Shown here piece after piece: positions 1 to 8,739 of a DNA stretch of 64,000 nt; position 1 is the first letter of the stretch, and each line of letters starts with the position of its first letter. The translations under genes were made by a program, and so were the position numbers. Source of the DNA: JALQTD01 sp965656785 (lineage in GTDB: Bacteria > Bacteroidota > Bacteroidia > Flavobacteriales_D > Sanyastnellaceae); contig CBFHLY010000002.1 of NCBI GenBank assembly GCA_965656785.1, positions 77,610-141,609 on the forward strand. The letters are read 5' to 3'. The notes under the pieces are model-generated. The model searched no databases and had not been told where the DNA came from. It saw only the letters and a program-made list of their open reading frames with translations.

Positions 1-466
1 TCACCAACCCCAGCGACTCCAAGGCTTCGAACGCCTGCTTCGCGGTGGGACCGAATTCCGGCAATTCCGTACAATCGGAGTTCGGTGGGAATTCGTCGGG
101 GTTGCCGTCCGCCGGTGGCGTGGGCTGACCGACTTGCCAAAACTCCTTCAAGTCTGCAGCCGCCGAATCCTTCGCGTGCTCGGTGCCAAAGGCCACGTAC
201 CCGCGTTGGTTGTTCGTTTCCGGACGCATGTACCGCTGCTTCGTCTCAACCGGTAAGCCAAAGAATGCTTTCGATTGGTCGTACAGCCGTTCGATGAGGT
301 CGTCTGGGATTCCGTGGCCGTGGATGGCAGCGAAGCCGATGCCTTCATAGGCGGCGCCGAGTTGCGCGATGAAGCGGTTGCGGGCTTCCGCATCGCCGTT
401 CAGGAAGTCGCCCACGTTGAGTGTGGGGATGCCGGCGATCATGCTGATGTCAGAGGAATTGCTCAT
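1..466 (-). CDS. Isopenicillin-N-synthase-like 2OG-Fe(II) oxygenase, N-terminal part (cut by window edge)
   Basis: The frame starts at an ATG at 466 and stays open for 155 codons to base 1, so the C-terminal part is missing. The visible part looks like the N-terminal dioxygenase domain of the isopenicillin N synthase family: 'IPTLNVGDF' near residue 12, 'GFAAIHGHGIPDDLI' around 43-57 and 'FFGLPVETKQRYM' around 67-79. The metal-binding H-x-D...H residues and the 2-oxoglutarate Arg would lie in the unseen half. The start codon overlaps the stop of the upstream glycosyltransferase (ATGA), so the two are probably co-translated. Substrate unknown; by context an envelope or secondary-metabolite hydroxylation is possible, but that is inference. 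Confidence 0.82.
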   Translation of the reverse strand, partial: MSNSSDISMIAGIPTLNVGDFLNGDAEARNRFIAQLGAAYEGIGFAAIHGHGIPDDLIERLYDQSKAFFGLPVETKQRYMRPETNNQRGYVAFGTEHAKDSAAADLKEFWQVGQPTPPADGNPDEFPPNSDCTELPEFGPTAKQAFEALESLGLV

Positions 467-1701
467 GATGGGGTCCGAAGGGCCGGGGTGGTTTCATCCG
501 GCACTGCTGCGAATGTAGCGAGGAGCTTGACGGATTCGACTGACCACGATGCGTGTTCTTCGACAAACCGCCGTGCATTTCTTCCGAGGGCGGCGCGCCA
601 GTCGGGGTGGTCGGCGAGTTCCGCGATGCGGTCCGCGAAGTCCTGGGGGGAGTCGGCGAGGATGGCGTGGGCGGTCGCGATGCGGTCGGGGTTGAGGGGG
701 CCGTCGGGTGCGATGAGGTGGGGGCCGAGTCCGTGGCGGACTTGGGGGGAAACGATGCAGGGGAGGCCGCAGGCCATGGCTTCGAGGAGCTTGTTTTGCT
801 GGCCGGAGCCGAGGACGATGGGGGCGAGGAACAGGTGGGACCGGTGGTAGGCCAAACGGATGTCGTCGAGCCAACCGGTGACTTCGACCGAACCGCCGTG
901 CAGGGCTTTGACGGCCGGGGTGGGGGTGGCGCCGGCGATGAGCCAGTGCACGCCAGAGGGCGCGAGAGGGCGGATTTCGAGGGCGAGCCGGAGGGCGGCA
1001 TCGACGTTGGGCGGATAGGCCATGTTGCCGATGAAGCTCGCGGTCAAGGGGAGCGAGGGCGGGGTCGGGGCCGGTTGGAAAAAGGCCGTGTCGACGCCGT
1101 TGGGGACGATGGCGATGCGCGCGCGGTCGGGATGGGCAATGGACCGTTGATCCGCCTCGGTGATGATGCTGTGGCCGTCGAAGTAATCGAAGACGCTCGC
1201 TTCGTAGCGCTTCAGCCTCCGGGCTTCGAGGGCGAACAACCAGCGCCGCGGTCCGCGGTGCTTTTCCGCTCGGCGCGCCATGCCCGCGCTCAGGGCGTCC
1301 ATGTAATCGAGTGTGCGCGGGATTTCGTGCAGCTCCTTCACGTACTCGGAGGTGCGAATGAGCTGGGCGAGGAGTTGGTCGGGCTGGATTTGGCCCAAAA
1401 CCCGCAACACCTGCCGATGCGCCCCCCGCTGGTAAAACCAGTGCACCTGGAACGGCCGCGAACTCAACGGCGCCCAAGCCAACCGCAAGGCGCGCCGCCA
1501 CGGCGAAAGCTTCACCGCGTGCAACCCCGACACCCACGGCGCCAAGGCCGCCCGCTCCTCCGACGTCGGCTCCTGGTCCACGAGGCACACCAAATGCAGC
1601 TCCACGTGCTCGCTCAACGCCCGCAACTGGTGGTACAGCCGGAGCTTGTCGCCTTTCTCCAACGGCCACGGCCACCGCGAAGTCAACACCGCGACCTTCA
1701 T
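463..1701 (-). CDS. Glycosyltransferase, GT4-like (TIGR03087-type sugar transferase)
   Basis: 412 residues with the two Rossmann halves of a GT-B enzyme. The N-terminus (MKVAVLTSRWPWPLEKGDK) resembles the 'P.P..KGDKIR' start seen in sugar transferases of the exosortase/polysaccharide-associated family. The C-terminal donor-binding half shows 'GWLDDIR' and then 'NKLLEAMACGLPCIVS' near residues 298-313, the usual E-x7-E-type region of GT4 enzymes. No membrane segment is seen, so it should act on the cytoplasmic face using a nucleotide sugar. It overlaps both neighbours by ATGA, which places it in an operon with the LptF/G-like permease, a second glycosyltransferase and a 2OG oxygenase. Sugar specificity cannot be read. 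Confidence 0.87.
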   Translation of the reverse strand: MKVAVLTSRWPWPLEKGDKLRLYHQLRALSEHVELHLVCLVDQEPTSEERAALAPWVSGLHAVKLSPWRRALRLAWAPLSSRPFQVHWFYQRGAHRQVLRVLGQIQPDQLLAQLIRTSEYVKELHEIPRTLDYMDALSAGMARRAEKHRGPRRWLFALEARRLKRYEASVFDYFDGHSIITEADQRSIAHPDRARIAIVPNGVDTAFFQPAPTPPSLPLTASFIGNMAYPPNVDAALRLALEIRPLAPSGVHWLIAGATPTPAVKALHGGSVEVTGWLDDIRLAYHRSHLFLAPIVLGSGQQNKLLEAMACGLPCIVSPQVRHGLGPHLIAPDGPLNPDRIATAHAILADSPQDFADRIAELADHPDWRAALGRNARRFVEEHASWSVESVKLLATFAAVPDETTPALRTPS

Positions 1702-2888
1702 TCCGTCAGCTGTTGAAGGAACACGAGCAGCCCCGCCATCAAGTGCGCGTTTTCAAACCGGTCTTCGGCCGCGGCCCGCCCGCGCGCACCCATCTCCAGG
1801 GCATTTCGGGGGTGCTCGAGCGCCTTGAGCAGTTCCGCAGCGAAGGCCTCCGCGGTGTTGGCCTCCCGGTAATGCACCCCCGGTTCAAGCCCCAAGCCCT
1901 CCATCCCCAAGCGCGTCGAAACGATGGGGCGCCCGGTGGACAACCCTTCAATGGCCTTGATGCGCACCCCACTGCCCGCGTGCAACGGAATGGCCATGAT
2001 GCCGTTGCGGTTCAACATGCTCCACGCATCGTCCACTTCCCCCAGCACCTCCACGCCGGGCCCCGCCGGCCAATCCTCGGGGAAATTGCGCCCCGCCAGC
2101 ACCAACCGCGCATCCGGACGTGCAGCTCGCACGATGGGCCACACCGATTCCTGCAGCCACCGGACGCCCTCGCGGTTGGGCTCCCAGTCCATCGAGCCGA
2201 AGTGGAACACGTGGTCGGGCAGACGCCCCTCTGGACGGGGAATCGCCCCCGCGTCGTACCCGAACGGCGTGACGTGAATCGGCCGCTTGCAGCCGAGTTC
2301 GCGAAAGATGGCCGCGTCTTCGTCCGAAATGGCGACCACCGCATCGACGTCGTTCAGCACGCTGATTTCGTAGCGGGCGAGTTGGTCCGTCAGCAACTTC
2401 AAGTACAGCCGGCGACTCAGCGCTTCCGTCTCCGCGGCGAGCCCTTCCCAAATTCGGTGCTCCACGTTGTGCGCCCGCAGCACCACCGGCCCGTCGACGT
2501 ACTTGCGGATCAAGGGCAGGTACGGCACCGTGAAGAGGCTCTCAAGCAGCACCAAATCGAACACCTCCCGCTGCAAAATCCACCGCAGTCGCTCCTCCAG
2601 GTCCCCGTGGTGAAATCGCGCCACGTTGTAGCTCTCTCCGGAAATGAGGTGCGTCAGCGCGTCGCGCGCGTTGACCCGCGTGTCGATGTAGACCGCTTCG
2701 AACCGCGTCGCCTCGGCGTACGCCGCGTCCGATGGGGGCACGAAGGGGTGCTTATCCGTGCAGGCGGCGAGGACCCGCACTTCGTTGCCCGCAGCGAGCA
2801 GCCCGCGGGTGACGGCGTCCATGGCGCGGCAGCCGCCGTCCCGGCTGGGGCGCGGGGGTTTGTGGCAGAGTTGAAGGATGCGCATCAT
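1698..2888 (-). CDS. Glycosyltransferase, GT1/GT4 family
   Basis: About 396 residues starting MMRILQLCHKPPRPSRDGG. The open frame extends further upstream to about 3197, but that part lies inside the permease gene. The ATG at 2888 forms an ATGA overlap with the permease stop, and an alternative ATG is at 2885. It shows GT-B features: an N-terminal acceptor domain with 'RAHNVEHRIWE', a linker 'VAISDEDAAIF', and a C-terminal donor domain with 'SGVRIKAIEGLSTGRPIVST' around residues 310-330. The 3' end overlaps the next glycosyltransferase by four bases. Probably adds a sugar to a cell-surface glycan or lipid; donor and acceptor unknown. Confidence 0.87.
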   Translation of the reverse strand: MMRILQLCHKPPRPSRDGGCRAMDAVTRGLLAAGNEVRVLAACTDKHPFVPPSDAAYAEATRFEAVYIDTRVNARDALTHLISGESYNVARFHHGDLEERLRWILQREVFDLVLLESLFTVPYLPLIRKYVDGPVVLRAHNVEHRIWEGLAAETEALSRRLYLKLLTDQLARYEISVLNDVDAVVAISDEDAAIFRELGCKRPIHVTPFGYDAGAIPRPEGRLPDHVFHFGSMDWEPNREGVRWLQESVWPIVRAARPDARLVLAGRNFPEDWPAGPGVEVLGEVDDAWSMLNRNGIMAIPLHAGSGVRIKAIEGLSTGRPIVSTRLGMEGLGLEPGVHYREANTAEAFAAELLKALEHPRNALEMGARGRAAAEDRFENAHLMAGLLVFLQQLTE

Positions 2889-4300
2889 TTGGCCTGCAAG
2901 CGTTTCCACGGCCAGCGGATGCTCCGGATGTGGGCATCGCGCATCGCCATGCGGGTGAGCCAAACCGCCACCGGGAGGAGCAACGCGGTGCTGAGCCACA
3001 TGCCCGGAAGCGGTTCGAGGGTCCCTGATTTGATCATTTGTTCCCCCACAATCGACACAATGTAGTAAGCCAGGAAGATGCCGATGGCCACCACCGTCGG
3101 CATGCCCAGCCCGCCCTTGCGGATGATGGCGCCGAGCGGGGCGCCGATGAAGAACAGGAGGATGCAACTCGACGCGAGGAAAAACTTCCGGTGCCACTCG
3201 ACGGCGTGCCGGTTGCGGAGGCGGTGCTTCGAGGCCGCATCATCGAGGGCGTTTTCGATGCCCTGCTTCGCATTGCGGGACAGTTCGCGCGCCGCATCGA
3301 AGGCCATCCGCCGCTGCGACGGCGAAAGCCCGGCCAACGCCACGCCCGGCCCCGCCTCGGCAACCGCCGGCACCACCCGCCCTGAATCGAGCCGCAGCGA
3401 ATCACGGAAGAGGAGCACGTTCCGCTCGCCGTAGCGCGCCACGTCCTGCAGCCGGGATTCCGCCACGCCCGCGAGCGAGTCCATGGCGAGTTCGAGCTGC
3501 CGGATGGTCATCATTTCGTGCACCTTTTGGAACAGGCCTTCGTCGACCTGGTTGAAATCGAGCGAGCCGAGGTCGATGGCGAGGGTTTGGGTGGTAAATG
3601 AGGAGGACACGAAGGGGTGGAGCCGCTCTTGGCGCCGTTTGGCCTGTTCGAGGTCTTCCTCGTAGCTGTAGCCGTCTTCGAGGTGGAGCATCAGGAAGTC
3701 GCCTTGTTGGTCCATGCGGCCACGGCGGGCGCGGATGACGCGGGTGGCGCCTAGGCTCGCCTCGCGGTTGTCGTGGATGAGGACGTCGTGGAGCGTGCCG
3801 TCGTCGTCTTTGGCGTCGACGCGGATTGCGAAGCCCTCGATGCCCGTGTAGAAGAGGCCGGGTTGGAGGTTGAGCGTCGGTTTCTTTTTGGTCACCGAAA
3901 ACAGCAACGCCCTGAATTTCAGGTTGGCTGCAGGCCAAACCGAATTCGAGAACGCAAACGCGCCCACCGAAATCCCCACCATGGTCCACATCAGCGGCCG
4001 CAGGATGCGCCAAAGCGACAACCCCGACGACTTCATCGCCGTCAGCTCATTGCGCTCGGCCAGTGAACCCAGCGCCATGATGGACGCCACCAGGATGGCA
4101 AGCGGCAGCGCCATGTTCACGAGCCGCGCGGAAGCGTACACCATCAACTTCCCGATGATCCACGGTTCCAGCCCCTTGCCGATGAGGTCGTCGGCGTACA
4201 CCCACAAGAACTGCATGTCCAAGATGAACAGCGCCACCGGCAAGGTGACGGCAAACGGGGCGAGGAACGCCCGCAACAAGAGCAGGGACAGTTTGCGCAA
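2885..4300 (-). CDS. LptF/LptG family permease (YjgP/YjgQ)
   Basis: About 471 residues from a TTG at 4300. LptF/LptG proteins form the inner-membrane channel of the ABC exporter that pulls lipopolysaccharide out of the membrane. Seen here: N-terminal membrane segments with the family stretches 'LRAFLAPFAVTL' and 'LPLAILVASIMALGSLAERNELTAMKSSGLS', a periplasmic beta-jellyroll region in the middle, and C-terminal helices containing 'FIGAPLGAIIRKGGLGMP'. The frame can be opened to a GTG at 4342, but that would run through a good promoter box (TATCTTTG, 4330-4323), so the TTG start is preferred. It heads the glycosyltransferase operon. Bacteroidota usually carry several LptF/G paralogues, so F or G is not assigned. 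Confidence 0.88.
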   Translation of the reverse strand: MRKLSLLLLRAFLAPFAVTLPVALFILDMQFLWVYADDLIGKGLEPWIIGKLMVYASARLVNMALPLAILVASIMALGSLAERNELTAMKSSGLSLWRILRPLMWTMVGISVGAFAFSNSVWPAANLKFRALLFSVTKKKPTLNLQPGLFYTGIEGFAIRVDAKDDDGTLHDVLIHDNREASLGATRVIRARRGRMDQQGDFLMLHLEDGYSYEEDLEQAKRRQERLHPFVSSSFTTQTLAIDLGSLDFNQVDEGLFQKVHEMMTIRQLELAMDSLAGVAESRLQDVARYGERNVLLFRDSLRLDSGRVVPAVAEAGPGVALAGLSPSQRRMAFDAARELSRNAKQGIENALDDAASKHRLRNRHAVEWHRKFFLASSCILLFFIGAPLGAIIRKGGLGMPTVVAIGIFLAYYIVSIVGEQMIKSGTLEPLPGMWLSTALLLPVAVWLTRMAMRDAHIRSIRWPWKRLQAK

Positions 4301-4322
4301 CTCAGGGGCGTTGGTGGTCGGC

Positions 4323-4330
4323 CAAAGATA
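4323..4330 (-). promoter_or_regulatory. -7 promoter box (TATCTTTG) for the lptF/G-like operon
   Basis: On the minus strand TATCTTTG is an exact match to the Bacteroidota -7 consensus TAnnTTTG. It lies 22 bases before the proposed TTG start at 4300. A clear -33 TTG at the usual distance was not found. Its position inside the longer open frame is the main reason for choosing the shorter start. Confidence 0.55.
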
Positions 4331-4373
4331 GCAACACACCACCGCGCGTGCGGGGACTTTGCCGTCCGGTCGC

Positions 4374-4380
4374 TAAATTG
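4374..4380 (+). promoter_or_regulatory. Probable -7 box (TAAATTG) for the M49 peptidase gene
   Basis: TAAATTG is one base short of TAnnTTTG. It sits 22 bases before the ATG at 4403, in the 102-base gap between the divergent permease and peptidase genes. Confidence 0.4.
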
Positions 4381-4402
4381 CCCGCGATTTCAACCCATTC
4401 AC

Positions 4403-6433
4403 ATGACTAAATTCCCATTCTACCTCGCCGCACTTGGCGTGGTGTTCGCCACGGGATGTGGCGAGGCCCCTGCTCCGGAAGCTGAAACGCCGGTGGCGGA
4501 GGAGTTTGTTTGGCAAACCGAACAAGTGGCCGACCTCAAACTCATTCGCTACCAAGTACCCGGCTGGGAACAGTTGAGCCCGCGCCAGCAGGCCCTCGTC
4601 TACTGCCTGAACCAGGCGGGATTGAGCGGTCGCGACATCATGTACGACCAGAACTACCGCTACAACTTGACGTTGCGCGATCTGTTCGAGGGGATTTACA
4701 CCGGCTACGAAGGGGACCGCACGACGAAGGATTTCGAGGAATTCGTGGTGTACCTGAAGCGGTTTTGGTTCTCCAACGGCATCCACCACCATTACAGCAA
4801 CATGAAGTTCACGCCGGGATTCAGCCAGGAAGCCTTCATGGAATGGGTCGCGGCCACGGGCCAAACTGCAGACGAGACCCTCCTCGCGGTCATCTTCGAC
4901 CCGACGGTCGACCCGAAGAAAGTGGAGCAGGACAAGTCGAAAGGCCTCGTTGAAGGCTCGGCCATCAACTTCTACGCGCCCGACGTGACCACCGAGGAAG
5001 CGCAGGCCTACTACGCGTCCATCGAAGATCCCACGGACCGCACGCCCGTCGAATACAGCCTCAATTCGCGCCTCGTGAAGAACGAGCAAGGGGAGGTCGT
5101 CGAGCAGCCCTACCGCGTCGGCGGGTTGTACGGCGACGCGTTGGCCCAAGTCGTCTACTGGCTGAAGGAAGCCCAGAAGTACGCGGAGAATGAAAAGCAA
5201 TCCGTCGCCCTCGGCCACCTCATCAGCTACTACGAAACCGGTGACCTCGAAAAGTGGCAGCTTTACAACATCAACTGGGTGCAGGACACCGAAGGCGATG
5301 TGGACTACATCAACGGCTTTGTGGAAGTGTACAACGATCCGCTCGGCTACACGGGCAGCTACGAGACCGTGGTCCAAATCAAGGACTTCGAAGCGAGCGA
5401 GCGCATGGCGATGCTCATGAACAACGCGCAGTGGTTCGAAGACCACATGCCCTTCGATCCCGCGCACAAAAAGGACACGGTCGTCGGCATCACCTACAAC
5501 GTGGTGAACGTGGCCGGCGAGGCCGGTGACGCTTCCCCCAGCACGCCCATCGGCGTGAACCTCCCCAACTCGAACTGGATCCGCGTGATGCACGGTTCGA
5601 AGTCGGTGAGCCTCGGCAACATCGTCAACGCGTACGACCAAGCAGGCGGCAGCGGCATCCTCGAGGAGTTCGCGAATGACGCGGAGGAAATCGAGCGCAC
5701 GAAGGCGCACGGTGAACTCGCGGGCAAGCTCCACACGGCCATGCACGAAGTCATCGGCCACGCTTCCGGCCAACTCGAAGACGGGGTCGGCGAGCCGAAG
5801 GCGACCTTGAAGGAGTACAGCTCGACCATTGAGGAAGGGCGCGCGGACCTCGTGGCGCTCTATTACTTGCTCGACCCGAAGCTCGTCGAACTCGGTTTGA
5901 TGGAGAGCCTCGACGTGGGCATGGCGGAATACGACAGCTACATCCGCAACGGCATGATGCTCCAATTGCGCCGCCTCGAACGGGGCGCGGACATCGAGGA
6001 AGCCCACATGCGGAACCGCGCTTGGATCGCGCACTGGTGCTTCGAGCGCGCGGAAGGGGACGGCACCATCGTCCGCGAGGTGCGCGACGGCAAGACATAC
6101 TTCGATGTCCAGAACTACGAGCGCTTGCACGAGTTGTTCGGTGAACTCCTCGGCGAGGTGCAGCGCATCAAGTCGCAGGGCGATTACGAGGCAGCGAAGG
6201 CGCTCGTGGAGGGCTATGGCGTCCAAGTGGACCCGGCCATTCACGAGGAAGTACTCACCCGGAGTGAGGTGTTGGGCATCGCGCCATACGGCGGATTTAT
6301 CAATCCCCAAATGGAAGCCACGGTGGACGCTCAGGGCGCCCTCACCGCGGTCGAGCTTACCTACCCAGACGACTTCACCGAGCAGATGCTCCACTACGGC
6401 CGCACCTACCACTTCCTCCACGGCATCCAATGA
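4403..6433 (+). CDS. Dipeptidyl-peptidase III-like M49 family metallopeptidase, lipoprotein
   Basis: 676 residues. M49 enzymes release N-terminal dipeptides using a zinc ion. The zinc motif H-E-x-x-G-H reads HEVIGHASG, with H448, E449 and H453. The second family motif, EExRA(E/D), reads EEGRAD at 477-482 and supplies the third ligand. The N-terminus has a lipoprotein signal with a lipobox-like FATGC (Cys around residue 19), so the enzyme should be lipid-anchored in the periplasm or outer membrane, unlike the cytosolic eukaryotic DPP III. Length is close to family size. Its stop codon overlaps the ATG of the following small gene. The best-supported role is peptide degradation in nutrient uptake. 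Confidence 0.92.
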   Translation: MTKFPFYLAALGVVFATGCGEAPAPEAETPVAEEFVWQTEQVADLKLIRYQVPGWEQLSPRQQALVYCLNQAGLSGRDIMYDQNYRYNLTLRDLFEGIYTGYEGDRTTKDFEEFVVYLKRFWFSNGIHHHYSNMKFTPGFSQEAFMEWVAATGQTADETLLAVIFDPTVDPKKVEQDKSKGLVEGSAINFYAPDVTTEEAQAYYASIEDPTDRTPVEYSLNSRLVKNEQGEVVEQPYRVGGLYGDALAQVVYWLKEAQKYAENEKQSVALGHLISYYETGDLEKWQLYNINWVQDTEGDVDYINGFVEVYNDPLGYTGSYETVVQIKDFEASERMAMLMNNAQWFEDHMPFDPAHKKDTVVGITYNVVNVAGEAGDASPSTPIGVNLPNSNWIRVMHGSKSVSLGNIVNAYDQAGGSGILEEFANDAEEIERTKAHGELAGKLHTAMHEVIGHASGQLEDGVGEPKATLKEYSSTIEEGRADLVALYYLLDPKLVELGLMESLDVGMAEYDSYIRNGMMLQLRRLERGADIEEAHMRNRAWIAHWCFERAEGDGTIVREVRDGKTYFDVQNYERLHELFGELLGEVQRIKSQGDYEAAKALVEGYGVQVDPAIHEEVLTRSEVLGIAPYGGFINPQMEATVDAQGALTAVELTYPDDFTEQMLHYGRTYHFLHGIQ

Positions 6434-6711
6434 GCACCGAACCCCAACGGACCGTGGCCGAGCGGAAGGTCGAAATCGTCGCTCGGGTCCTCGCCGAAAC
6501 GGAAGGCTGGGCACTCGGTGCCATCGAGGAACTGCTCGACAACATCGCCGACACGCACCGCTCCGATGGGTTGGTCATCGGCAAGCGGCCGTCGGGGGCT
6601 CCCGTCATCAAAAGCCGCTTCATGCGGGAGCTCATGCGCTCCATCCATGAAGTGGAACAAGGAAATGGCATCTCGCTTCGTACCTTGGAGCGGGAATCCG
6701 ATACTTGGTAA
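6430..6711 (+). CDS. Small antitoxin-like protein
   Basis: 93 residues; the ATG overlaps the peptidase stop (ATGA), so it is translationally coupled. The C-terminal half has a conserved-looking end, E-x-G-N-G-I-S-L-x-x-L-E-R-E-S-D-x-W. This resembles the tail of Bacteroidota addiction-module antitoxins, where the tail wraps a RelE/ParE-type toxin ('G..ISLE.LEKES..W'). No toxin gene follows: a terminator comes directly after, then a secreted protein gene. It could be an orphan antitoxin, or a small regulator of another kind. The family call rests on one motif seen by eye. Confidence 0.6.
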   Translation: MSTEPQRTVAERKVEIVARVLAETEGWALGAIEELLDNIADTHRSDGLVIGKRPSGAPVIKSRFMRELMRSIHEVEQGNGISLRTLERESDTW

Positions 6712-6714
6712 CGC

Positions 6715-6745
6715 AATCGGCCCTTCGGGGCCGATTGTTGTTTTC
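6715..6745 (+). terminator. Rho-independent terminator after the peptidase operon
   Basis: Perfect 9-bp stem (AATCGGCCC, 6715-6723, with GGGCCGATT, 6728-6736) closed by a TTCG tetraloop and followed by GTTGTTTTC. It ends the M49 peptidase / small protein transcript. Confidence 0.85.
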
Positions 6746-6776
6746 AGCTCGCCTTCCCCACCTGCAACTTTTTGAA

Positions 6777-8681
6777 ATGATCAAACACCTTACCCTCTCT
6801 GCGGCCTTGCTGCTTGCTGCAACGTCGTGGTCTCAAAGTCCTTTTCCGTGCGAAGAGGTGTCCGGCTCGGGCCCCGCAGTGGGCGGCGAAATGGCGAACC
6901 AAACCGGCCTGTACCAGTCGAACAATACGTACTTCATGAAGTTCGATGCGTACTTCCCGTTCACCATCGATTCGGTGCGGGTTTACGCGAACGGCGCAGC
7001 TTCTCGCAACTTCGCACTGCTCAACCCGCAAGGAAACGTGATGCAGAACGTGGTGCTGGATGTGCCTGACGGCGAGAGCTGGGTGGTCCTGGATTTTGAC
7101 GTGCCCGCCGGTTCGGGCTTCGGACTGAATTGCCTCAACACGGACCCGCAACTTTGGCGGGATGAGCCGCCGAGCGCCTTGTCGTATCCCTACGCACTGG
7201 GCGATTTGGGCTCCATCACGGGGACGAACATTGCCGGGGCCAATGCCTACGCTTATTACTACTACTTCTACGAATGGCATGTTTCGCCCAATGGGGCCAT
7301 GGCCTATTCCGGAGGGTATCCCTGCATGAACGTGGAGCTCTTGGACGTTGAACCCCTCGAAGCGCTCGGGGGCGGGGATAACGGCAACGATTGCTGGGGC
7401 TGGGCCGATCCCGTGTCAGGAAGGGAGTTGGCCTTGTTCGGTCGTTCCAATGGTTTGGCCATCTTGGATGTGACCGATCCCACGGACATCGTGTACTTTG
7501 CGAACGTGGCGACGGCTACAGCCCCGAGCCTGTGGCGGGATGTGAAGGTGTACATGGATCACGCGTACATCGTGTCGGAAGCAAGCGGGCATGGGATGCA
7601 GGTGGTCGATCTGCAGGCGTTGTTGGATTTGCCTTTGGACCAAGTGACGGAAGTGACGCCGGTGGCTCACTACATGGGATTTGGCAACGCGCACAACGTG
7701 GCCATCAACGAGGAAACCGGTTACGCGTATGGTGTGGGGACCAACACGTACAATGGGGGATTGCACATCCTTCGCTTGGACGATCCAGCGAATCCCGTGC
7801 TGGCGGGCGCGTTCGATGGGTATTACAGCCACGACATCCAGTCCGTCGTGTACCATGGTCCTGACACGGAGTACGCGGATCATGAAATCGTCTTTTGCTT
7901 CAATGGCCAAAGCGGATTTGCCATTGTGGACGCCGAGGATAAGTCGGACGTGCAGCTCCTTTCCACGTTGAACTATTCCGAGCTCGGTTACACGCACCAA
8001 GGATGGCTGAGTGAAGATCACCGGTTTTGTTATTTGAACGACGAACTCGATGAGCAAAATTTCGGGAATTACACGCGCACGTACGTCGTGGACATTGCGG
8101 ACTTGGACAATCCCTCCATCATCGGTTTCTACGAAGCTCCCGTGGCCTCCATCGACCACAACATGTACGTCATCGGCGACAAGTTGTACCAATCGAATTA
8201 CCTGAGCGGACTGCGCATCCTCGATGCCGTGGATCCCGCGAACGGCATCATGGAACTCGTCGGATACTTCGACACGAATCCCGAATCGGATGCGGCGGTG
8301 TTCGATGGAACGTGGAGCAATTACCCCTACTTTCCCAGCGGCAACATTGCGGTGTCCACGTTCTCGCACTTCTTCATGGTGCGTCCGAGTGCGTCCATTG
8401 CGCCTGAAGTGGTTTCTACAGCGACGCTGCCGCGCCCGGAGGTGTGGTCGGTGACTCCCAATCCTGCTCGCGACGTCATGCGTTTGGCTGGTGCGGCTCG
8501 GGGGGCGGATGTGATCCTGCTCGATGCTTTGGGACGGGAAGTGCTTCGATGGCCCGCGCTTCCGGCGGTGGAAGGGTTGAATTTGGATGTTTCATCGGTT
8601 CCTCCGGGGCTGTACTTCGTCCGAATGGAACAGGGAGGAAAGGCCTTGGGGCAAGCTCAGCGCCTCCTGATCCAAGACTGA
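6777..8681 (+). CDS. Choice-of-anchor B / LVIVD-repeat secreted protein with T9SS sorting domain
   Basis: 634 residues from the ATG at 6777 (MIKHLTLSAALLLAATSWSQ). The signal peptide begins exactly there, so the 24 extra upstream codons are ignored. The central region holds the repeated beta-propeller-like motif of LVIVD repeats ('LAILDVTDPTDIVYFANV', 'LQVVDL', 'TYVVDIADLDNPSIIGFY', 'LRILDAVDPANGIMELVGYF'), as in 'choice-of-anchor B' proteins. The last 80 residues are a type A T9SS sorting domain (VTPNPARDVMRL ... GLYFVRM). It should be secreted across the outer membrane and attached to the surface or released. Its binding target is unknown. Confidence 0.9.
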   Translation: MIKHLTLSAALLLAATSWSQSPFPCEEVSGSGPAVGGEMANQTGLYQSNNTYFMKFDAYFPFTIDSVRVYANGAASRNFALLNPQGNVMQNVVLDVPDGESWVVLDFDVPAGSGFGLNCLNTDPQLWRDEPPSALSYPYALGDLGSITGTNIAGANAYAYYYYFYEWHVSPNGAMAYSGGYPCMNVELLDVEPLEALGGGDNGNDCWGWADPVSGRELALFGRSNGLAILDVTDPTDIVYFANVATATAPSLWRDVKVYMDHAYIVSEASGHGMQVVDLQALLDLPLDQVTEVTPVAHYMGFGNAHNVAINEETGYAYGVGTNTYNGGLHILRLDDPANPVLAGAFDGYYSHDIQSVVYHGPDTEYADHEIVFCFNGQSGFAIVDAEDKSDVQLLSTLNYSELGYTHQGWLSEDHRFCYLNDELDEQNFGNYTRTYVVDIADLDNPSIIGFYEAPVASIDHNMYVIGDKLYQSNYLSGLRILDAVDPANGIMELVGYFDTNPESDAAVFDGTWSNYPYFPSGNIAVSTFSHFFMVRPSASIAPEVVSTATLPRPEVWSVTPNPARDVMRLAGAARGADVILLDALGREVLRWPALPAVEGLNLDVSSVPPGLYFVRMEQGGKALGQAQRLLIQD

Positions 8682-8701
8682 TTACCGAGTCATCGGTTCA
8701 G

Positions 8702-8731
8702 CGCCCCGCTTCCTTTGTTGGCAGCGGGGCG
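8702..8731. terminator. Stem-loop between convergent genes, possible bidirectional terminator
   Basis: A 9-bp perfect stem (CGCCCCGCT, 8702-8710, with AGCGGGGCG, 8723-8731) lies in the 58-base gap between the LVIVD-repeat gene and the convergent cdaA. The following T-run is weak (TTGTGCGTT), so termination efficiency is uncertain. Confidence 0.5.
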
Positions 8732-8739
8732 TTGTGCGT

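Noticed and set aside
4373..6514. 713-codon frame antisense to the M49 peptidase
   Set aside because: The sense frame has the zinc motif and a lipoprotein signal; the antisense protein has no recognisable feature.
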